Positions 13,790 through 14,233 of a stretch of 14,233 nucleotides of DNA are shown piece after piece. Source of the stretch: Candidatus Altimarinota bacterium (GTDB lineage Bacteria; Patescibacteriota; Gracilibacteria; UBA4473); NCBI GenBank assembly GCA_020629095.1, contig JAHDDZ010000018.1, positions 1 through 14,233 on the forward strand. Direction: 5' to 3'. Position numbers and translations under genes: made by a program. Within the stretch, counting starts at the first letter, position 1. Every line of letters begins with the position of its first letter. Below the pieces are notes generated by a model. That model searched no databases. It was not told the DNA's origin and saw only the letters and a list, made by a program, of their open reading frames with translations.

Positions 13790-13797
13790 TGAATAAT
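13770..13797 (+). promoter_or_regulatory. Predicted promoter of gshA
   Basis: TTGATT (13770-13775, 4/6), a 16-bp spacer and AATAAT (13792-13797, 5/6) end 6 nt before the ATG at 13804. It argues for that ATG over the in-frame ATG at 13789, which would lie just upstream of the -10. Confidence 0.5.
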
Positions 13798-13803
13798 GAA
13801 TAT

Positions 13804-14233
13804 ATGAATATCCCCACATCAGCACTTTTGGGGCGCGTTTGCGGAATAGAACGAGAGACACTGCGTGTTTTGAAAACGGGTAAACTAGCTCAAAGTGCTG
13901 CACCAAAGGCTTGGGGAGATAAGTTGCACCATCCAGAAATCACTACAGATTTTGCAGAGCAGCAACCAGAATTCATCACTCCACCACTGGGATCAATTGC
14001 TGAGGTGGTAGACTACCAAACGCATTTGCAGGCATGGGCAGTACAAAATATGAACCCGAATGAGATTTTCTGGAGCGAAAGCATGCCGCCAGTTTTGACA
14101 GATGATGAAATAAAAATTGCTCAGTTTGGAGCAGGAGGAGAAGAGAAAGAGCTGTATAGAAAAGGGCTTTCATTGCGCTATGGAAAAGGAATTCAGGCTA
14201 TCTGCGGGGTGCATTTTAGTTTCTCTGTTGGAG
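13804..14233 (+). CDS. gshA: Glutamate-cysteine ligase, N-terminal part (partial)
   Basis: The gene runs off the window after 143 codons. The product ligates L-glutamate and L-cysteine to gamma-glutamylcysteine, the first step of glutathione synthesis. The family is clear from GIERETLRV near residue 14, ITTDFAEQQPEFITPP (about 46-61), the SESMPPVL segment, ELYRKGLSLRYGKGIQ and GVHFSFSVG at the edge. This is the E. coli GshA-type fold. ITPP and SMPP are also typical of the N-terminal domain of the bifunctional GshF, so the complete gene could be a GshAB fusion; the window cannot decide. Start: ATG 13804 is preferred from the -10 spacing; ATG 13789 would add MNNEY. Glutathione synthesis is unusual for a reduced, probably episymbiotic genome. 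Confidence 0.88.
   Translation, partial: MNIPTSALLGRVCGIERETLRVLKTGKLAQSAAPKAWGDKLHHPEITTDFAEQQPEFITPPLGSIAEVVDYQTHLQAWAVQNMNPNEIFWSESMPPVLTDDEIKIAQFGAGGEEKELYRKGLSLRYGKGIQAICGVHFSFSVG

Noticed and set aside
1..14233. Alternative genetic code with TGA as glycine
   Set aside because: TGA ends the DUF4349, holB-like and purB genes at places expected from their families, twice within an ATGA start-stop overlap, and no gene has an internal TGA.
1..14233. CRISPR array, tRNA or rRNA genes, insertion sequence or prophage
   Set aside because: No direct repeat arrays, cloverleaf-like segments, transposase or integrase motifs were found by eye; every gap longer than about 100 bp is accounted for.

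Overview
This is a gene-dense stretch of bacterial chromosome with moderate GC. I see no rRNA, tRNA, CRISPR array or insertion sequence. It most resembles a Candidate Phyla Radiation (Patescibacteria) genome. Reasons: the Mur ligase lacks its N-terminal domain; the DNA polymerase III delta-prime is very short and has no zinc module; a sigma region 4 is fused to HARE-type winged helices; the first gene ends in a surface-protein tail of a kind I associate with that group; and intergenic gaps are tiny. Assignment below that level is not possible from the sequence. TGA is used as a normal stop, so the Gracilibacteria/Absconditabacteria code (TGA = Gly) is excluded. GshA-type glutamate-cysteine ligase, dihydroorotate dehydrogenase, GMP synthetase, adenylosuccinate lyase and two folate enzymes point to more biosynthesis than in the most reduced members.

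Layout. 1-117: tail of a probable surface protein, then a strong terminator. 206-1255: recF (+), overlapping the convergent der (-, 1227-2630) by 29 bp. der and the Mur ligase gene (+, 2690-3997) diverge from a 59-bp gap. A PrsW-family membrane protease (+, 4050-5093) follows and ends at a two-way terminator shared with the convergent region-4/HARE gene (-, 5121-6203). A small nucleotidyltransferase (+, 6314-6916) overlaps the end of guaA (-, 6900-8669), which lies downstream of folB (-, 8677-9018). folB diverges from pyrD (+, 9037-9921) across 18 bp. The rest is on the plus strand: a 113-aa unknown, a DUF4349 membrane protein overlapping a holB-like gene by ATGA, purB overlapping folK by ATGA, and the 5' part of gshA.

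The main observation is regulatory. Nearly every gene that is not translationally coupled to its neighbour has a -10-like hexamer ending 6-8 nt before its start codon. At several genes a -35 sits 16-18 bp further upstream. This places the predicted first transcribed base on the A of ATG, meaning leaderless mRNAs, and I see no Shine-Dalgarno sequences. The two ATGA-coupled genes, holB and folK, lack such a hexamer, as expected. The folB and pyrD promoters are interlocked: their -10 elements share the same bases on opposite strands and each -35 lies inside the other gene. At same-strand junctions a short hairpin tends to hold the next gene's -35 in or at its loop, as if terminator and promoter were merged.

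Functionally, folB-guaA and purB-folK each pair a pterin/folate gene with a purine gene. pyrD adds pyrimidine synthesis, recF and holB serve replication and repair, der serves ribosome assembly, and the Mur ligase serves the cell wall.
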